The position numbers and the translations under genes are program-made. Shown here one piece after another: positions 9,320 through 18,540 of a DNA stretch of 64,000 nt (within the stretch, counting starts at the first letter, position 1; each line of letters opens with the position of its first letter). Origin of the DNA: Aurantibacillus circumpalustris (lineage in GTDB: Bacteria > Bacteroidota > Bacteroidia > B-17B0 > Aurantibacillaceae); contig NZ_CP121197.1 in NCBI RefSeq assembly GCF_029625215.1, positions 3,038,001 through 3,102,000 of the forward strand, in the 5' to 3' direction. Below the pieces are notes generated by a model. That model did no database searches, was not told where the DNA came from, and saw only the letters and a program-made list of their open reading frames with translations.

Positions 9320-12300
9320 CTATTCTTTAATGATTTTTTCAATCATTAATTTTCCATCCGATTCAATTTTAATAAGGTATATTCCTTTTGCAAGATCACT
9401 AAAATCAATACTTTCGATTTGACCAGCTACAATGTTTTTTGAAGTTATTTCCTGACCAAGCACAGTCATTAAACTAATTGTGCCTGAACTTAAACGAGTT
9501 TCTATGATTAATTTTTGAGAAACTGGATTTGGATATATCTTTACTTGCGTGTTTAACTCTGATTTATTTAATCCAACCGTTGTTATGTTTACGCAAGCAC
9601 TGGTATCTGAACAGTTATTAAGTGTAACAATAACCGCATAACTGCCATCGGTCGCATTCGAAAGACTCTGACCAGTCTCTCCTGGCAGAATGGATTTATC
9701 GTCGCACTTAATCCATTGATAACTTGCTCCAATAGCATTGGCTAGAATAGTTATTCCTGAAATAGACGTGCTCACATCAATAGATGGCTCAACATGAATT
9801 GAACTAATCACCAAACTATCGCAACCCGTATTTCTTAAAAATTGATTCGTGTATGTACCTGTTGCGCTATATGTGTTTGAGCCAATGATAATGTTTTGAC
9901 CATAACATAAATTTACGGACTGTGTTACTGCAACTGTAGGGTTTACTACCACACTTAAAGTCTTTGTTTGAGAAGTGCCGCAGGCATTGCTCGCGGAAAC
10001 AGAAAGTGTTCCTGAACTTGTGATGTTGGAAACTGTGATTGAACTCGTTGATGATGAACCTGACCATGATGAAGGAATAGTCCAGTTGTAATTATTTGTT
10101 CCAGTTGCGTTTGTTATACTAAATGCAGTGGAACTTCCTTCGCATAAAACGGTTGGTCCACTTACAACACTTGGTGTTAAGGGTGATGTAATAACGCTTA
10201 TGGTAATGGAAGAGCATAGGCCGTTATTTGCACAACCGGCTTCTCCTCTAACAAAATAGGTTGTTGTTATGGATGGAGTGGCAAGATAACTGAAACCACT
10301 TGCTTGATAGTTCGAACCACAAGCACCAGTATACCACTTCCAGCTTGCCGCGTCGTTTAATGTACCGTTAGCTGCAAGAAAAGCAGAGCTGTTTAAACAT
10401 AACGTATTTGTAGTAGCTATAATGGTTGGAGTTAAAGAAGGTGTGCAAGAATCTTGGCCAACTGTAAATTGTGTATTGAAAAAAGATATGGCCGATCCCG
10501 AATAAGAAAGAACAGCGTTGGTTCCGCTACTTGCCGAATAAGCGCTGTCTATCTTAGTCCAGGTTGAAGCTAAATAATCTCCTGTGGCTCTGCGGTATAG
10601 TTTAAATATGCGTGGGGACGGTGATTGCAAAGTAGAAATGGTTCCGTAACCCGCAAGTGATACATTAGAAACAGAATTAAACGTGGCATTGGTTCCGTAA
10701 TTATTAACGATCCAATATTTTTGTGCCGTAGTGCTAAATGTTTTATTTGCAGGAAATGAATCAGGTTGAATATTTAAGCGTGTTACACAAATTTCTCCAT
10801 TTGGTAAACTGCCAGTTGGAAAATTCAAACTCATTCCTTCGTTTGGAAAATTCTTAATTCCGGAAGCAGTAATAGTCATGCGTTCGCTATTACCACTGCC
10901 AACGGGTGCTGTTGATAATTGGTGTTGCGATGATCCATTCAATGAACCGTTAGAATTTCCAGCTCTGTCATAAATATTTTGGCCTAGCTCATTAAATTGA
11001 TAATACGATTTTAAAGCAGGGTCAATTCCAGTATGATTCCGGGTAAGATGCATTAATTCTCTGATCTCATTTTGACTGAGTGTACGGTTGTAAAAACACA
11101 CTTCGTCTATTTGTCCAGACATAGTTCGGGTGGTATTGTTTCTATCATTTCCAATATTGAAACCACTTGAAAAATTAACTGGTGAATTGCCAATATTATT
11201 AATGTAGGGCACACCGTTCACATAAATGGTAGAAGAGTTTACCGAGGTTGCTAACGCCACGTGTACCCATACATTCATCGGAATAGTAGGGCCTCCGGCA
11301 TAGTTATAGGTGTTGGATAAACCGTCATAATGATAGCCTATCTGGTTTCCATTTCTGAAATTAAGCCCGGTTCCATTGCCGTTTCCTGAAAAAATAATTC
11401 CTGCAAAGGAAGGTTGTACCGCATCAATCTTTATCCATGCAGATAAAGTGATAGAGTTTGTAATTCCCAAAGCAATGGGCGGAGTAGTGGCGTAGTTGCT
11501 TGAGCCATCAATATAAATAGCTTTGCCGGGAATCGTATCTGTATTACAATTAATTACCTGAATAAATTTGCTCAGTGTTTTTGTTGAAATAGCGTTTAAC
11601 GCATCTTTTATGGTTAAAGAAATAATATACGTACCCGAAACTGTATAAGTAACACTCGCTGTTGAAGTGTTCACCGTGGTGGGTGTGCCTCCTGGAAAAT
11701 TCCAGGTATATGTTAAAGGGCCATTATTAATACCAACTGAACCATCTTCTAGTTTTAAAGAAGGGGAAGAACAGGTAAGCGTAGTATCGCTATTAAAAAT
11801 GATTGCAGCATTATAAGCACGTAAATTATCAAAACCACTTTCCCATATGGCTCGTCCAAAAGAAGCATAACGAATACGAGCTTGATTAGTTCCATTGTCA
11901 AACATTGAAAATCCGGTTGGACTTCTTCGCGATGGTAGATTTGTACTGTAGTTTGTCCATGTGGTTTGCGAAGCTTTTTTATAATACACGGCATTATTTG
12001 TTGCTACAAAAACAAGCTCTTGACTTCCATCAAAATCCTCAGCAAGTATTCTGCGATGTGTTACGTTTGGTAAATTATAAGTAATGTTTGTCCAGGTTGA
12101 ACCTGAATTAGCTGACCGATATACTATATTATTAGCACACACATAAACGACATTTGGATTTCCAACAACGCTTACAATACTGCCTCTGTTACTGGCACTG
12201 GCGCCAGAAGGTAGTACATAGAGCAGAAAAGTTGGCGACATTGAAAGTGCATTCGTGGAAACGTACATGGTGCCATTATTCAGCAACACATATAAACGGT

Positions 12301-13846
12301 TAGGATCAGAAATGCAACTGTGTATAGCGCGAATAGTTTGATTAAAATTAGAAATTGCTGTCCACGTTGGTGATGAAGAATTTAAATTGGTTGTTCTATA
12401 TACATCTGTATAGCCGACGAAACCCAAATTTGGATTTGTGCGATTAAATCCAAAAGCATTCCAATTTGTGGTTGGAAGATTATATGGTCCAGAAGCCCCT
12501 GTGTGATTGATTTGCCGATTTACTCCGTCAAAATAAATATTTCCATTGTAATCAAATTGTCTTTGTGCATAATCATCACCACCTCCGTTTGTAAACCAAC
12601 CATTGGTGTTTGCATATAAGCGTCCGTTATCTTGCGTACCAATACTCACGAAGTCCTTATCAACAAAACTACTTACTCCTGTTTCACTTCCGATTTCCAT
12701 GGCGTATAAACCATCACTTTTTGTTACCCAGTTATTTCCACCGTCGGTACTTAACCAAACGCCACCATCGTTGCAGCTATATAATTTAGAGTTGTCAAAA
12801 GGGGCTTTTTGAATTTGATGCATATCGGTATGAACTATGTTAGCCCAAAAGGTTTGCATGGTCCAGGTAGCACCGCTATCAGAAGAAAACCAAGTATTGT
12901 GCGACTGTAACCAAATTTTTGCGGGATCGACAAGGTCTACCGTTATAGCGTTATTATAGTTACCCTGACTGCTTGATGTAACCGTGTTGGAATAGTAGGT
13001 TAGAAAAGGACTACCCCCTGGTTTTTTTAAAATAAAATTAAGTCCAGCATCGTTTGATTTATGCACAATACCGCCATCTCCAATCACTTCAAAATAAACC
13101 ACGTTTGGATCTGCTGGAGTAACAGCTATTCTCGCACCACCTGTAATCACTGTGTTTGAAACAACAATGCCGCTCGTAATTTGCGTCCATGTACTCCCAT
13201 AATCTATCGAACGTAATAATTTTGGAACATTTTCACGTGTGGCGGAATAGAGAATTTGAGAACTAGGTGTTGCATTGGCCTTAAGGTCACAAAATTGCAA
13301 AGTTGTTGCAGTGGTGGCTATCCAGGTAGCGCCGGAATTTGTTGATTTATAAATTCCTTTATTAGTAGCAGCAACAAACTCAGAAGCGTTAGTCGGATTT
13401 TGAAGAATCTCAATCACCAAACAATTTGTCAAGCCAGTTGCACTGAAACTTGCACCACCATTAGTAGACTTAAGAATACCAATACCATTTGAATAATAAT
13501 TAGCGTCCCCGGTTCCTAAATAAAAGATCTGATCATTGGTATAATCGACACAAATAGCGGCGCAGGACGACGTTAATGTTTCTGTGCCCGGAGCAACGGT
13601 CCAACTGGATGCTTGATTATTAGTAAGGAATAGACCACCTTCACCTGTAACACAATAAAATTTGGATGTGTTTGTAGGATGAAATTTCATTTGCGAAATA
13701 CGTGCAATGCCATTTATTTGTCCAGATACGTTAGTTGGAAAATTAGTGCCACCAGGTACTGGAGTCCAATTAGCTAATTGCGAGAAAAGAGTAGAGGAGA
13801 AAAAAAACACTCCAATAAAAAACGAAAATAGTTTAGAATTTTTCAT
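9320..13846 (-). CDS. Giant T9SS-secreted exoprotein (sortilin-like, PKD, LamG, Ig-like, sorting domain)
   Basis: A 1508-residue exported protein. After a signal peptide (1-22) comes a long BNR/VPS10-sortilin-like beta-propeller region (about 25-650) with repeated STNGGASF/STDGGNNW/SNDAGLNF Asp-box motifs. A PKD domain follows (TYTWNFPGG..., about 700-770), then a LamG/concanavalin-like domain (ITLSAWIKID ... GQIDEVCFYNRTLS, about 790-945), Ig/PKD-like repeats (about 1150-1400), and a type A T9SS sorting domain (KIYPNPVSQKLIIE ... GIYLIKIESDG...MIEKIIKE, about 1428-1508). It is predicted to be secreted and attached to the surface by the type IX system. A small secreted protein gene lies immediately upstream. 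Ligand unknown. Confidence 0.93.
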   Translation of the reverse strand: MKNSKLFSFFIGVFFFSSTLFSQLANWTPVPGGTNFPTNVSGQINGIARISQMKFHPTNTSKFYCVTGEGGLFLTNNQASSWTVAPGTETLTSSCAAICVDYTNDQIFYLGTGDANYYSNGIGILKSTNGGASFSATGLTNCLVIEILQNPTNASEFVAATNKGIYKSTNSGATWIATTATTLQFCDLKANATPSSQILYSATRENVPKLLRSIDYGSTWTQITSGIVVSNTVITGGARIAVTPADPNVVYFEVIGDGGIVHKSNDAGLNFILKKPGGSPFLTYYSNTVTSSSQGNYNNAITVDLVDPAKIWLQSHNTWFSSDSGATWTMQTFWANIVHTDMHQIQKAPFDNSKLYSCNDGGVWLSTDGGNNWVTKSDGLYAMEIGSETGVSSFVDKDFVSIGTQDNGRLYANTNGWFTNGGGDDYAQRQFDYNGNIYFDGVNRQINHTGASGPYNLPTTNWNAFGFNRTNPNLGFVGYTDVYRTTNLNSSSPTWTAISNFNQTIRAIHSCISDPNRLYVLLNNGTMYVSTNALSMSPTFLLYVLPSGASASNRGSIVSVVGNPNVVYVCANNIVYRSANSGSTWTNITYNLPNVTHRRILAEDFDGSQELVFVATNNAVYYKKASQTTWTNYSTNLPSRRSPTGFSMFDNGTNQARIRYASFGRAIWESGFDNLRAYNAAIIFNSDTTLTCSSPSLKLEDGSVGINNGPLTYTWNFPGGTPTTVNTSTASVTYTVSGTYIISLTIKDALNAISTKTLSKFIQVINCNTDTIPGKAIYIDGSSNYATTPPIALGITNSITLSAWIKIDAVQPSFAGIIFSGNGNGTGLNFRNGNQIGYHYDGLSNTYNYAGGPTIPMNVWVHVALATSVNSSTIYVNGVPYINNIGNSPVNFSSGFNIGNDRNNTTRTMSGQIDEVCFYNRTLSQNEIRELMHLTRNHTGIDPALKSYYQFNELGQNIYDRAGNSNGSLNGSSQHQLSTAPVGSGNSERMTITASGIKNFPNEGMSLNFPTGSLPNGEICVTRLNIQPDSFPANKTFSTTAQKYWIVNNYGTNATFNSVSNVSLAGYGTISTLQSPSPRIFKLYRRATGDYLASTWTKIDSAYSASSGTNAVLSYSGSAISFFNTQFTVGQDSCTPSLTPTIIATTNTLCLNSSAFLAANGTLNDAASWKWYTGACGSNYQASGFSYLATPSITTTYFVRGEAGCANNGLCSSITISVITSPLTPSVVSGPTVLCEGSSTAFSITNATGTNNYNWTIPSSWSGSSSTSSITVSNITSSGTLSVSASNACGTSQTKTLSVVVNPTVAVTQSVNLCYGQNIIIGSNTYSATGTYTNQFLRNTGCDSLVISSIHVEPSIDVSTSISGITILANAIGASYQWIKCDDKSILPGETGQSLSNATDGSYAVIVTLNNCSDTSACVNITTVGLNKSELNTQVKIYPNPVSQKLIIETRLSSGTISLMTVLGQEITSKNIVAGQIESIDFSDLAKGIYLIKIESDGKLMIEKIIKE

Positions 13847-13854
13847 GGAGCCTT

Positions 13855-14349
13855 TTATTTTTTACCGTTTTTAATTTCTAACTCTTTTAATTCAGCTTGC
13901 TGTTTATCAACAATGGCTTGTCTTTCCTGCTCAGTCATAATGTAGCCGTTTTGCTTAATCCATGGTTTAACAGATTGCATCCATCCTTTAAATGCACGTA
14001 CTTCAGCCGAATAATCAATACCTTTTTTGTTTTGTTTAGCACGGCGACGTTCTTCACGTTCCCTTTCTCTTTCAGATTCTTTGTCATCAATTAAACCAAC
14101 TTCGCGTTCAAAACTATCCATTTCTTCATTTTCGAAAGGTTCTTTCGGTAACACTTTATCTTTCCAGTACAAACGAAAAGCTCTAACAGTTTCATAATAG
14201 TTTGCTCGAGGATCGTCCATCATCTCAATCCAATGCGGTTCTTTTTTTAATTTTCTTGTGGAGTATTTTTTACTTGTGTTTTGAGCTCCAATTGTAAAAG
14301 ACAATAACAAAAATAAAATAAGACTGAAGCTAATTTTTCTAATAACCAT
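13855..14349 (-). CDS. Small secreted protein, partner of the giant exoprotein
   Basis: A 164-residue protein with a clear signal peptide (residues 1-22, ending SFTIGAQ) and a very charged mature part. A helical segment of Arg and Glu (EREREREERRRAKQNKK, about residues 95-111) and a Lys/Glu-rich C-terminus are the main features. It ends 8 bases before the start of the giant T9SS protein, in the same operon. This pairing of a small charged exported protein with a sortilin-like giant protein is common in the phylum as far as I recall, but I know no function for it. Confidence 0.75.
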   Translation of the reverse strand: MVIRKISFSLILFLLLSFTIGAQNTSKKYSTRKLKKEPHWIEMMDDPRANYYETVRAFRLYWKDKVLPKEPFENEEMDSFEREVGLIDDKESEREREREERRRAKQNKKGIDYSAEVRAFKGWMQSVKPWIKQNGYIMTEQERQAIVDKQQAELKELEIKNGKK

Positions 14350-14702
14350 TCTAAATCGTTTTAATTGGATGAAATATAATAATTTCTCTAGTCATAAAGA
14401 TAAGATAAAACTGAAATTGTGTAAAATTAATCCTTTTAAGAAGCAGGAAATTCAAACATCGTTCCAGGAAACAAAATGAAAATGAGTATGAAGAAAAATC
14501 AGAGGAGAACCTCAGCGTTCGCTCTGTTTCTCACTCTGATTCTGTACCCAGGAGGAAGGTTGATTTTGCTCCTTTTTACATTCCGTTACAGTCCATTCAT
14601 GTTCGTTTAGCTCCTAGAAGTCTTGTTGTCATTGCATTTTTAAAAATTAACAGTTTGAAATAGTTTGCTTGAGTTTTGTGTAATCCGCATTCTGTTACAT
14701 AA
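14350..14702. other. Intergenic left junction of the island, no gene seen
   Basis: About 350 bases between the last ordinary chromosomal gene and the integrase promoter. I find no ORF with protein-like composition, no tRNA and no clear attachment-site repeat. A short AGGAG...CTCCTTTTT hairpin with a T run (about 14550-14577) might be a weak terminator. The chromosome/island junction must lie here or just upstream if the integrase marks the left end. Confidence 0.4.
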
Positions 14703-14733
14703 TTGTTACACAATCTTCTCGGTTGTATTTTTG
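14703..14733 (+). promoter_or_regulatory. Promoter of the integrase gene
   Basis: A TTG at 14703-14705, a 20-base spacer, and TATTTTTG at 14726-14733 match the Bacteroidota promoter pattern (TTG near -33, TAnnTTTG at -7). The predicted start is about 20 bases upstream of the integrase ATG. Confidence 0.6.
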
Positions 14734-14759
14734 GCTAAATACTATAAAAAACACCAGTT

Positions 14760-16022
14760 ATGAAAGCAAGTTTAAGCAAAAAAACAGTCATTACCATTAA
14801 CCCAGAATTACAAACTTATATAGATTCAAACGGAGAATCTTGTATACGAATTCGGATAACTCAAAACAAAAAGCATACTAGAGAAAATACAGGTTTTAAA
14901 ATTAGCCCAGATTTCTGGACAGGGTCCAAAGGTAACTGGATAAGTAATAATCATCCAAGGGCAAGATACTTAAATAATGAACTTTCAAAAAAACTATCCT
15001 TATATGAAGACCAATATCTGGATTTAATGAAAGAAAATAAAATTGTAAAAAAAGAGGATGTTTATTACGCCATTAATAAACAGTACTTAAAGAAAAATTT
15101 TTTAGCATTTTGGGATAATAATGTTGAGGGTATGAAAAATTACAACCACTACAAAGGTTATCATACTACAAGGAAAAAGGTAGTTAGTTATGCAGGGACA
15201 GATTTAATAGATTTCAAAGATATAAACATGCAATGGCTAAAGGGTTTTGAAACTTATCTAAGCGACAATGCGTTGTGTGGTTCAACAATCCATTCGGAGA
15301 TAAGAAAGGTTAGAAGAACCTGGAATCTCGCAATTGAAGCTAAAATAATAGATCGTAGTTTTTACCCATTTGGAAAAGATGGCTATAAAATTAAAGCAAA
15401 GGAAAAAAATTTAAAAAGAATTGACCGTTTAGATAGACCTGAATTAAAAAGATTTCTTCTGCAATGGTACAAGCCAAACACTACAATACACTATACAAGA
15501 CTTGGCTTTGAACTTGCTTTCAATCTATCTGGCATAAGAGTAGAAGATTTACTTTGTCTCCAATGGTTAAATGCTTCGAATGGAAGGATTGGTTATAATA
15601 TGGCTAAAGGTATTACTGGTCATAAGTTTATGGACTTTGAAATAACACCTAAAATTGACAAGATTTTAAAACAGCTTAAAACAACCGAATCAAAACCAAC
15701 AGATTATATAATTCCACTGATGAAACTACCCTCTTTATTAGTGGGAACTGAAGAATATAAAAAAGAAGTTTCAAGAAAAACATCGTTATACAATAAAAAC
15801 CTAAAACAAATAGCAAAAGATGCAGAGATCTCCAAGAACATAACAAGCCATCTAGCAAAGCATTCCTGGGCAGCTATTGCCTACGAGGAAACAAAAGATA
15901 TTCTTTTTATAAAAGAAAAGCTTGGGCATGAAAAGATTGAAACAACAGTTCATTATATCGGACGGCTTTGCACTAAAGAAAGTGACAAGAAAACAAATGA
16001 TATTATGAAGAATTTATACTAG
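14760..16022 (+). CDS. Tyrosine recombinase / phage-type integrase
   Basis: A 420-residue integrase of the Bacteroidota mobile-element class, which should catalyse site-specific integration and excision. It has an N-terminal arm-binding region (about 1-90), a SAM-like core-binding domain (about 105-215, with ...FETYLSDNALCGSTIHSEIRKV), and a catalytic domain (about 225-415). Catalytic residues seen are Arg260 in LSGIRVEDL, His364 in SHLAKHSW, GHEK near 389, and the Tyr399 nucleophile in TTVHYIGR. The usual HxxR box reads HLAK, so Lys367 stands in for the second catalytic Arg. It opens the island and has its own promoter and terminator. It may be active or impaired. Confidence 0.93.
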   Translation: MKASLSKKTVITINPELQTYIDSNGESCIRIRITQNKKHTRENTGFKISPDFWTGSKGNWISNNHPRARYLNNELSKKLSLYEDQYLDLMKENKIVKKEDVYYAINKQYLKKNFLAFWDNNVEGMKNYNHYKGYHTTRKKVVSYAGTDLIDFKDINMQWLKGFETYLSDNALCGSTIHSEIRKVRRTWNLAIEAKIIDRSFYPFGKDGYKIKAKEKNLKRIDRLDRPELKRFLLQWYKPNTTIHYTRLGFELAFNLSGIRVEDLLCLQWLNASNGRIGYNMAKGITGHKFMDFEITPKIDKILKQLKTTESKPTDYIIPLMKLPSLLVGTEEYKKEVSRKTSLYNKNLKQIAKDAEISKNITSHLAKHSWAAIAYEETKDILFIKEKLGHEKIETTVHYIGRLCTKESDKKTNDIMKNLY

Positions 16023-16096
16023 AACTAAGGATAAATCACAAAGTAAAAACATCTATATTTGGTTTCTCAAAAACTTTAAGACCCTTACTTATTAAT

Positions 16097-16120
16097 CCAG
16101 CCTAACAAGCTGGTTTTTTT
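16097..16120 (+). terminator. Intrinsic terminator after the integrase
   Basis: CCAGC-CTAACAA-GCTGG forms a perfect 5-bp stem with a 7-base loop, followed directly by seven T residues. It lies 75 bases after the integrase stop. Confidence 0.75.
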
Positions 16121-16386
16121 GAAAAAATAACAAATGCTTTGCCACGTCGAAATTTTATTTATATTTTTGTAAAAAAGTTCTTTACATGCTGGGCAAAAAG
16201 GTGAGTTTTAATTAACACCGAAAGGAATTCAAACTACGTTAATTCGGTTAATTCAATAAATAATGGTTAAAATTAGTATAATTGCAACCTTCGACTGGGT
16301 AACCTTAAGGAAAATCCTAGTTGATTTAATTGCTCTAGGCTTAATTGCTTATCAATATTTTTTATAATACCTGTTCTTCAATAATC

Positions 16387-16563
16387 AAACATACGCACAA
16401 ATCAACGAATCACTATACACAATCTCATTAATAAATCATACTCATAACTCTTCGAATCAATTTACGCAATCTCATAACTCAATCATACGAATAACTCAAC
16501 GAATCAATCTACGCAATCTCATTAATCAATTATACGAATAACTCTTCGAATCAATTTTAGCAC
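16387..16563. repeat. 47-bp tandem repeat, about 3.7 copies
   Basis: Four units start at 16387, 16434, 16481 and 16528 with an exact 47-base period; the last is cut short. Each unit reads roughly AATCATACGAATAACTC, then a TTCGAATCAAT- or ACGAATCAAT-type core, then TACGCAATCTCATTAATC. No ORF crosses it usefully. Position just behind the integrase suggests arm-type recombinase sites, iterons or a structured transcript, but none of these is proven. Confidence 0.85.
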
Positions 16564-16626
16564 AACTAATTAAAACAATCAGAACACAATTATTAATTCC
16601 TTTTTGCTTAAATACAGTAATTGAAC

Positions 16627-16661
16627 GGAGGCTACCTCAAAAGGGTGGCCTCTTTTTTTTT
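16627..16661 (+). terminator. Strong orphan terminator after the tandem repeat
   Basis: GAGGCTACC-TCAAAAG-GGTGGCCTC is a 9-bp stem (one T.G wobble) followed by about nine T residues. It faces plus-strand transcription, but no plus-strand gene lies between it and the integrase terminator at 16120. It could therefore end a non-coding transcript spanning the 47-bp repeats. Confidence 0.7.
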
Positions 16662-16663
16662 GT

Positions 16664-16906
16664 TTATGACTTAACGGCCTTTAGAAGTTGTTGTTCAATT
16701 TCTTTTTCAAATCCTTTAATTTCAATTTCAATGCGTTCCATTGATTCATCAATTTTAAAAATAAGTTCTCCTGGTTCATCATTGATGTATGCATATAAAT
16801 CTGCGGGTATTTTTTTTAAGACTTTTTGAGTAAGGATATGCAATTCCTGATTCTCAATCTCTGTTGTGGGCTCGTCTTTTAGGTGAACAATTGTTATTGC
16901 TGCCAT
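16664..16906 (-). CDS. Small acidic protein downstream of SRAP gene
   Basis: An 80-residue acidic protein (start MAAITIVHLKDEP) that I do not recognise. It begins 3 bases after the SRAP gene ends, on the same strand, so it is almost certainly co-translated with it. It lacks membrane segments and cysteines and looks like a small alpha/beta protein. Its stop lies right beside the T run of the orphan terminator on the other strand. Confidence 0.6.
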   Translation of the reverse strand: MAAITIVHLKDEPTTEIENQELHILTQKVLKKIPADLYAYINDEPGELIFKIDESMERIEIEIKGFEKEIEQQLLKAVKS

Positions 16907-16909
16907 TAC

Positions 16910-17713
16910 TTAAAAAATTAGCTCTTCGTATTTGTATTCAAGTCTAGCTTCTGGAGCATTACCGAGGCCCTTTTTTCCTATAAGTGGAGCAACTGTCCAA
17001 GCTTGCATTTTATCTCCATCATATGGGGCAGCAATACTTTTAATAAATTCAACATCTGCTTGTGTGTCCGCTTCTGTATATCCATCTTTTTTTGTTCTAA
17101 TTTTTATTAGCCACTTATCTTGGTCTTCTTTACTTATGATTACAGGCATACGAGGTGTATCACTAGCTGCTGGTTCATTGTGTACTTTCTCCATTAATGC
17201 GTTCGCATCTGTTGTGCAAACAGCCACCGTATTGTGTATTTCTCCAGTTGCTTTATCTACCCAACTATTCCAGATTCCACCCATTACCATTGGAATATCT
17301 TCTCGCATTGAAACACGTATAGGATATTTTTTTTTGTTGAAAGTATGATATTCATAAAACGCATCGAAATAAACTAAACAACGCCTATTAAAAGCACTGT
17401 CTTTAAACGAGGGTTTTTCAAACATTGTTTCAACTCGTGCGTTTAAAGTATTTCTGCGTTGCTTCTTGGCACCCTCCCAATCTTTGACCCACGAAGGAAT
17501 TAATCCCCAAGTAAAATATTGTGGTTTCATTGGTTCTTCATTCGTAAACACTAATAATTCTGGATGTGCGAAGCCAGAAACAAAAAACTTCGGTGTTTTG
17601 TCTTTTGAAATTTCGATTAAGTATTGCTCAAGCGCTTTTGCATATTCTGTATCGCCACGATGAAGAGCGTATTTAATTAATTTACGAGTTGCTGCTTCTG
17701 CTGAATAACACAT
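16910..17713 (-). CDS. SRAP domain protein (HMCES/YedK-like abasic-site protease)
   Basis: A 267-residue SOS-response-associated peptidase. The family forms a thiazolidine crosslink to abasic sites in single-stranded DNA through the amino group and thiol of Cys2, protecting the lesion. I chose the ATG at 17711-17713 because it gives Met-Cys-Tyr-Ser (MCYSAEA) and places the catalytic Cys at position 2; an upstream ATG at 17749 would bury it. Other active-site segments are NARVET (Asn), FDAFYEYH (Glu) and the His in VHNEP ahead of RMPVII. An 80-residue gene follows by 3 bases. SRAP genes are common on mobile elements. Confidence 0.93.
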   Translation of the reverse strand: MCYSAEAATRKLIKYALHRGDTEYAKALEQYLIEISKDKTPKFFVSGFAHPELLVFTNEEPMKPQYFTWGLIPSWVKDWEGAKKQRRNTLNARVETMFEKPSFKDSAFNRRCLVYFDAFYEYHTFNKKKYPIRVSMREDIPMVMGGIWNSWVDKATGEIHNTVAVCTTDANALMEKVHNEPAASDTPRMPVIISKEDQDKWLIKIRTKKDGYTEADTQADVEFIKSIAAPYDGDKMQAWTVAPLIGKKGLGNAPEARLEYKYEELIF

Positions 17714-17766
17714 AACAATAAAATTAATAAAAAGTATATTCTGAAACAAAGAATTTACACTTCAAA

Positions 17767-18189
17767 TTATTGTGCCAAATAAAGTCGTTCAATCGTTAAT
17801 TCGAACCTTTTATATTTATCTAAAGTTGAAACAACGAAGTACTGCTCAAAGTCATAAAGGAGATGCGTGAAAATAAATTTGTTTCTACTCCTGGTTAAAT
17901 AAAGGAAATTTTCAAGTTTTACTTTATCGTATTTCAGATCTTTATAAAATCTTTTTCCTGACAGTTTTTCTGAGCCAAGTTCAAAACTTAGACCTTTGCT
18001 ACTAGTATACTGGTTAAACTTAATAAAAAAGGGAAGTGTTGAATGTTCATTTATTAAATCTTGGTTCCATTCACACGCCTCTTTCACTCGTGTAAACACG
18101 ACTGCAATAACAGGCGGCTTCTCCTTTTCTTTTGGTATTTTCAGTAACAATTCCGTTGAAAACCCTTCCATATCCCATCCGTCTTTCAT
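17767..18189 (-). CDS. Unknown 140-residue protein
   Basis: I do not recognise this protein. It has a mixed alpha/beta composition, with a PPVIAVVFTRVKEA strand-helix near residue 25 and a basic aromatic C-terminal half. No membrane segment or signal peptide is visible. It lies 53 bases upstream of the SRAP gene on the same strand and may be in the same transcript. Confidence 0.55.
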   Translation of the reverse strand: MKDGWDMEGFSTELLLKIPKEKEKPPVIAVVFTRVKEACEWNQDLINEHSTLPFFIKFNQYTSSKGLSFELGSEKLSGKRFYKDLKYDKVKLENFLYLTRSRNKFIFTHLLYDFEQYFVVSTLDKYKRFELTIERLYLAQ

Positions 18190-18288
18190 AGTATAAATTT
18201 AGGTGGTTAGAAAGTTATATTTTGCTACGAATTGTAGTAAGTTAAAAACTATAATAATGGTATCTTTAAATTAACTAAAACCTAAAAC

Positions 18289-18540
18289 ATGCAAATCATT
18301 GGCTTAAGTTTGGACATCCTAGGGGTTGTATTATTATTTATTAGCACCGAAATTTTAAATAATTCAATAATTAAAATGTTGGATATAATAAACTATACTG
18401 GTAGCTCTGGAGGTACTCTTGGTCAAATAGTAATGGAAAAACAACTATTATCTCATAAACGAAAAGCCAGCTGGCTTTCCAGAATTGGTTTATTTCTAAT
18501 TATTATTGGGTTTACATTACAATTAGTTTCCTACTTATGA
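18289..18540 (+). CDS. Small two-helix membrane protein
   Basis: An 83-residue protein with two hydrophobic helices (about 5-20 and 65-82) and a short polar loop. Upstream, TATCTTTA at about 18260 resembles a -7 box, and an AACCTAAAAC leader precedes the ATG. Its stop overlaps the ATG of the next gene (ATGA, 4 bases), so the two are translationally coupled. I do not know its function; coupling suggests it works with the larger membrane protein that follows. Confidence 0.65.
   Translation: MQIIGLSLDILGVVLLFISTEILNNSIIKMLDIINYTGSSGGTLGQIVMEKQLLSHKRKASWLSRIGLFLIIIGFTLQLVSYL

Noticed and set aside
14350-14760. tRNA gene as integration target
   Set aside because: I could find no cloverleaf or T-arm GGTTCGA signature at the left junction; the attachment site remains unknown.
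16387-16563. CRISPR-like array
   Set aside because: The 47-bp units are contiguous without unique spacers and no cas genes are present.
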